Assembly: GCA_900548735.1 (NCBI GenBank)
Contig: URMC01000009.1
Coordinates: forward strand, 1 to 31,551
Reading direction: 5' to 3'
DNA length: 31,551 bases
Source of the DNA: an uncultured Eubacteriales bacterium
GTDB lineage: Bacteria; Bacillota; Clostridia; Oscillospirales; CAG-272
Below the pieces are notes generated by a model, which had not been told where the DNA came from, ran no database searches, and worked only from the letters and a program-made list of their open reading frames with translations. Below, piece by piece: positions 28,882-31,551 of this stretch. The position numbers and the translations under genes are program-made. Positions within the stretch are counted from its first letter, which is position 1, and each line of letters begins with the position of its first letter.

Positions 28882-29804
28882 GCTATTGCCGCCACATCGC
28901 CCAGTTGCTCGCCCAGCGCGGCGGGCAGAATTTTCACGGCGCGAAGGGAAGCGGGCAGGGCTTCCCGTTGCAATACCCGTTCCATTCCTTCCCGCAAAAG
29001 CTCCCCGGCGCGGGCGTAAATACTGCCGATTACGATTACCTCCGGGTTAAGAACATCCACTAAGAGCGCAAGCCCCGCGCCCAACATCTCCCCGCAGGTG
29101 CGATAGACGGCAAGCGCTGTGGGGTCGCCGGCTTTTGCGGCGGTTGCCACATGTTCGGCAGTGATCAGGGGTAACTCCTCCCGCGTGCGACAATATGCCG
29201 TTCCGGCGCCGGCTTGCAGGCGTTCCTCGGCAAAGGTCGCGGCAAGCCGTGCGATCCCGCCCCCGCTGGCAAACCCCTCAAAGGAACCTGCTTTCCCGTA
29301 TCCTATGGGTCCCTCCGGTGCCATGCGCACGTGCCCGATTTCCCCGGCGTTGCCGCATGCGCCGCGGTAAAGCTGTCCGTTTAAGATCAGCCCCGCGCCC
29401 ATCCCGGTGCCGAAGGTGAGAAAGATCATGTTTTCGGTGCCGCGCCCGGCACCATACTTCCACTCGGCAAGGGCACAGGCGTTGGCATCGTTTTCCAGTG
29501 CCACACGCCCGTGGTAGCGGGCATGCAGGTATTCCGTGACCCGCACTTCATCCCAACCCGGCAGGTTGGGCGGGGAGAGAATCACGCCGCGTGCCGCGTC
29601 CAGGGGCCCGCCGCAACTGACACCGATGCGGGAGAAGTCGTTTGTCATTTCCTCTGCCATGCGGCAGAGTGTATCCAGCATTTCGTACGGGGAGCGCGAC
29701 AAGTCCGTCGGGATTTTCCGCTTGTCGGTAATTTCAATCCGGTCCCCCACCCGGTTTCCGATGCAGACGGCGCATTTTGTGCCGCCGATGTCAAATCCAA
29801 TCAT
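28863..29804 (-). CDS. ROK family sugar kinase
   Basis: The 313-residue product has the N-terminal phosphate-binding DIGGTK (residues 5-10), GVSCGGPLD, the ROK core ENDANACALAEWKYGAG with the catalytic Asp, GTGMGAGLI and GEIGH. The usual zinc motif CxCGxxGCxE reads IGYGKAGSFE, so the three cysteines are Ile, Tyr and Ser. This is consistent with a zinc-free ROK branch. It phosphorylates a hexose or amino-sugar of unknown identity. AGGAGG precedes the start at 29804. It is first in a probable operon with the SIS isomerase and divergent from an AraC regulator. Its last codons lie inside a hairpin repeat. Confidence 0.88.
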   Translation of the reverse strand: MIGFDIGGTKCAVCIGNRVGDRIEITDKRKIPTDLSRSPYEMLDTLCRMAEEMTNDFSRIGVSCGGPLDAARGVILSPPNLPGWDEVRVTEYLHARYHGRVALENDANACALAEWKYGAGRGTENMIFLTFGTGMGAGLILNGQLYRGACGNAGEIGHVRMAPEGPIGYGKAGSFEGFASGGGIARLAATFAEERLQAGAGTAYCRTREELPLITAEHVATAAKAGDPTALAVYRTCGEMLGAGLALLVDVLNPEVIVIGSIYARAGELLREGMERVLQREALPASLRAVKILPAALGEQLGDVAAIAAGETF

Positions 29805-29849
29805 ACCAAAACCTCCTGTCTGTATTTCATCCTATCATACCGGGGTGGC

Positions 29850-29878
29850 TTGCAGACAGCGAAAATCTATGTTATAAT
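29850..29878 (+). promoter_or_regulatory. Promoter of the AraC-family gene
   Basis: TTGCAG (29850-29855), 17-bp spacer, extended -10 TGTTATAAT (hexamer 29873-29878). The divergent ROK gene has a TATGAT (29834-29839) without a good -35, consistent with activation from this shared 101-bp region. Confidence 0.7.
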
Positions 29879-29905
29879 TAAGAAAATCAACACTCGGAGG
29901 GAAAG

Positions 29906-30730
29906 ATGGAAGGGCGTTTGATCTGGTATGAATCGGACCTGCCGCAAGGGGCGGAAATCGTGACCGAGCGGCGCGTGATCCGTGTGGGGGAGTACTATCC
30001 CCCGCACTGGCATGATTATTTTGAGTTGGAACTGGTGCTTTCCGGCACCGGAGAGCAGGTTTATAACCGCCGGAAATACCGCCTGTCCCCTGGGTGTGCC
30101 ACACTGATGTCTTATTATGATTTTCACGACATTCGGGCAAAGAGCGATATGGTGCTGCTGAAAGTGCAGTTTACCGAGCGGGCACTGCCGGGGGAGCTGT
30201 GTCTTGCGCTGTTGCAAAGCCGCAACCGTTTTTGCTTTTCTTTAGATTCCCCCGAGCGTGAAAAAGCCGTGGCGCTTTGGGGGCAGATCCGGGAAGAAGC
30301 CCCGGTACGTGATGCGTTTTCCGGCATTGCGGCGCGCGGGGCGCTGGCGTTGCTTGCCGTGCTGTTTTTGCGGAAGGCGGCGGGTACACTCCCCCTGCCG
30401 GTGCAACCAAAGCCCCTGCAAAAAGCCGTTGCCGCGGTGCACAGTCGCTTTCGTGAGCCGTTAAACCTTGGTCGCCTTGCCGAGGAATGTGCGGTGACAC
30501 CCAACTACTTAGGGGCGCTTTTCTCACAATATATGGGGGCTTCTTTCTCGGAATATCTGAACACCGTGCGCTTGCGCCACGCCTGCGATCTGCTTTCCGG
30601 CACCGACCTTTCGGTCAAAGAGATCGGTTTTGCCTGCGGCTATTCTTCCGCCGAGTATTTTCAGGCGGTTTTTAAGCAAAAACTGTCTCTCACTCCGCTG
30701 ACGTATCGCAAAAACACGAAGGAAAAATAA
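29906..30730 (+). CDS. AraC family transcriptional regulator
   Basis: The 274-residue product has an N-terminal cupin-like sensor domain (about 15-100; HWHDYFELELVLSG and GCATLMSYYDFHDI are typical). The C-terminal part (about 165-270) is a double-HTH AraC domain: LAEECAVTPNYLGALFSQYMGASFSEYLNTVRL and IGFACGYSSAEYFQAVFKQKLSLTPLTYRK. It is divergent from the ROK/SIS operon and probably controls it in response to the same sugar; this is inference from gene order. GGAGGG lies 6 nt upstream of the start. A palindromic terminator begins at the stop codon. Confidence 0.92.
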   Translation: MEGRLIWYESDLPQGAEIVTERRVIRVGEYYPPHWHDYFELELVLSGTGEQVYNRRKYRLSPGCATLMSYYDFHDIRAKSDMVLLKVQFTERALPGELCLALLQSRNRFCFSLDSPEREKAVALWGQIREEAPVRDAFSGIAARGALALLAVLFLRKAAGTLPLPVQPKPLQKAVAAVHSRFREPLNLGRLAEECAVTPNYLGALFSQYMGASFSEYLNTVRLRHACDLLSGTDLSVKEIGFACGYSSAEYFQAVFKQKLSLTPLTYRKNTKEK

Positions 30731-30757
30731 AAAAGCCCCCATATGGGGGCTTTTTGT
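30731..30757. terminator. Bidirectional terminator
   Basis: AAAAGCCCCCAT/ATGGGGGCTTTT is a perfect palindrome (30731-30754). It serves the AraC gene on the plus strand and tRNA-Cys on the minus strand, where TTTTTTATTTTT follows. Confidence 0.92.
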
Positions 30758-30759
30758 TT

Positions 30760-30833
30760 TGGAGGCGCCACCCGGAATCGGACCGGGGATGAGGGTTTTG
30801 CAGACCCGTGCCTTACCGCTTGGCTATGGCGCC
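30760..30833 (-). tRNA. tRNA-Cys (GCA)
   Basis: A 74-nt cloverleaf on the minus strand: acceptor GGCGCCA/TGGCGCC, D arm GCC..GGC, anticodon loop CTGCAAA (anticodon GCA), T arm CCCGG-TCCGATT-CCGGG, discriminator U (as in tRNA-Cys) and an encoded CCA. The anticodon stem has one C-U mismatch at its base. It has its own promoter and is followed by a terminator shared with the AraC gene. Confidence 0.96.
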
Positions 30834-30851
30834 GGATGGAATTGCTTGTAT

Positions 30852-30880
30852 ATTATAGCAGAGGAAATGACGTTTGTCAA
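30852..30880 (-). promoter_or_regulatory. Promoter of tRNA-Cys
   Basis: TTGACA (30875-30880), 17-bp spacer, extended -10 TGCTATAAT (hexamer 30852-30857). It lies about 20 nt before the mature tRNA 5' end. Confidence 0.9.
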
Positions 30881-30925
30881 GAGGTTTTTCGCGATTTTGA
30901 AAAAATATTCCGGCGGAGTGCGGGA

Positions 30926-31276
30926 CTATCCTGCGCGCACGAAAAGGGAGAGCGCGGCGGTAAGGGAGAGGAGAATTGCCGAGCCGAGAAAGGCTGCGGA
31001 GGTGATACGCAACCACCGGAGTGCCGCGCGAAGATTCAGCACGCAAAACAGGAGCGTGAGCGCAGAAAAGCCCCATGTCGCGATGGAAAACAACACCAGG
31101 AAGAACGCCATCACAACGCCTGCTGTCGCCGCGCCGATGGCTTTGTCGGCGTCGCCGCTTGTCTGACCCAGACGCGTCAGTTCGGCGCCGGCTATCAGCG
31201 CGAATACGGTGCAGATCAGAGCCAATATGAAAAAGAGCAGGGAGAGGATAAAAAATACTTTGTTTTTTCGGAGCAT
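30926..31276 (-). CDS. Small membrane protein (three to four spans)
   Basis: A 116-residue hydrophobic protein with spans at about 6-27, 44-68, 70-83 and 90-112; the polar loop EAELTRLGQTSGDADKAIG-like region (about 30-45) lies between the first two. No family recognised. The start at 31276 is preferred over 31345 because GGAGG lies 7 nt upstream and the promoter at 31317-31345 overlaps the longer frame. It is monocistronic between the two tRNA genes. Confidence 0.65.
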   Translation of the reverse strand: MLRKNKVFFILSLLFFILALICTVFALIAGAELTRLGQTSGDADKAIGAATAGVVMAFFLVLFSIATWGFSALTLLFCVLNLRAALRWLRITSAAFLGSAILLSLTAALSLFVRAG

Positions 31277-31316
31277 GGGGATTCCTCCTTTCGACCGGGT
31301 GGGGGTTCCTGTTTTC

Positions 31317-31345
31317 AGTATAGCAGGTGTGCCGCGTTTTGTCAA
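31317..31345 (-). promoter_or_regulatory. Promoter of the small membrane protein gene
   Basis: TTGACA (31340-31345), 17-bp spacer, extended -10 TGCTATACT (hexamer 31317-31322). Confidence 0.9.
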
Positions 31346-31400
31346 GGTGAGAAGGGGAGGTGCCCCCTTTTTTCGGGTGCAACGTGTTTTGGCAAAGCAA

Positions 31401-31424
31401 GGCGCGCGCCGTCGGGCGCGCGCC
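31401..31424. repeat. GC-only palindrome
   Basis: GGCGCGCGCC occurs twice, separated by GTCG. The two copies form a strong hairpin, located between the small membrane-protein gene and tRNA-Gly. No T-run on either strand. Confidence 0.6.
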
Positions 31425-31442
31425 TTTCGGCGAGGCAGAACG

Positions 31443-31470
31443 AAAAAAGCACGCTTGTGCGTGCTTTTTT
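31443..31470 (-). terminator. Terminator of tRNA-Gly
   Basis: AAAAAAGCACGC/GCGTGCTTTTTT with a 4-nt loop, directly after the tRNA on the minus strand. Confidence 0.93.
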
Positions 31471-31475
31471 CATGT

Positions 31476-31551
31476 TGGAGCGGATTACGGGGCTCGAACC
31501 CGCCACCTCGACCTTGGCAAGGTCGCGCTCTACCAAATGAGCTAAATCCGC
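31476..31551 (-). tRNA. tRNA-Gly (GCC)
   Basis: A 76-nt cloverleaf on the minus strand: acceptor GCGGATT/AATCCGC, anticodon stem-loop CGACC-TTGCCAA-GGTCG (anticodon GCC), T arm GCGGG-TTCGAGC-CCCGT, discriminator U and encoded CCA. Its 5' end is the last base of the window, so its promoter and any upstream tRNA are outside. Confidence 0.96.

Noticed and set aside
1..31551. CRISPR arrays, prophage genes, transposases and rRNA genes
   Set aside because: None found: no regularly spaced repeats, no integrase or transposase motifs, no rRNA sequence in either strand.

Overview
The window looks like a chromosomal segment of a GC-rich member of the Firmicutes, class Clostridia (Oscillospiraceae/Ruminococcaceae-like; the lineage is an inference). 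The signs are T-box leaders, sigma-A promoters mostly of extended -10 type, strong AGGAGG ribosome binding sites, many 4-nt ATGA gene overlaps, tRNA genes with encoded CCA, a fused IspH-ribosomal protein S1 gene, a Ser/Thr kinase beside an XRE-like protein, and dispersed hairpin repeats between genes.

Layout. 1-291: repeats. 292-3211 (minus): thrS with its T-box, a methylglyoxal-synthase-like gene that lacks the catalytic residues, and a tiny membrane protein. 3437-8970 (minus): one compact operon, rpiR-like regulator > BaiN-type flavoprotein > cmk > plsC > ispH-rpsA fusion. 9194-16893 (plus): uracil permease with an attenuator leader, tyrS, an MBL-fold hydrolase with an unusual N-terminal domain, a Trp T-box controlling an aminotransferase plus trpS, and a DUF2188/DUF1294 pair. 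16894-17507: non-coding, repeat-rich. 17508-20511: a lipoprotein and membrane protein pair, then a membrane-anchored Ser/Thr kinase divergent from an HTH protein. 20704-21237: ECF transporter S component.

21252-25385 is the most accessory-looking part. It is visibly AT-richer than its surroundings and has two cassettes, each with a near-identical promoter, a paralogous membrane-anchored protein and a look-alike hairpin. One cassette also carries a secreted protein with two ricin-type lectin domains and a caspase/CHAT-like cysteine peptidase domain (His532/Cys567). This is the best candidate for an undescribed system.

25450-30730 is carbohydrate-oriented: a GH-like TIM-barrel protein, an EamA transporter, a GmhA-like SIS isomerase, a ROK kinase lacking the usual zinc cysteines, and a divergent AraC regulator. 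The right end has tRNA-Cys, a small membrane protein and tRNA-Gly, whose 5' end is the last base of the window.

Functional themes are aminoacyl-tRNA synthesis under amino-acid control (Thr and Trp T-boxes; Tyr without one), a housekeeping operon for CTP/dCTP supply, phospholipid, isoprenoid and translation, and signalling or surface modules. No database search was possible; family names come from motif recognition in the translated sequence.
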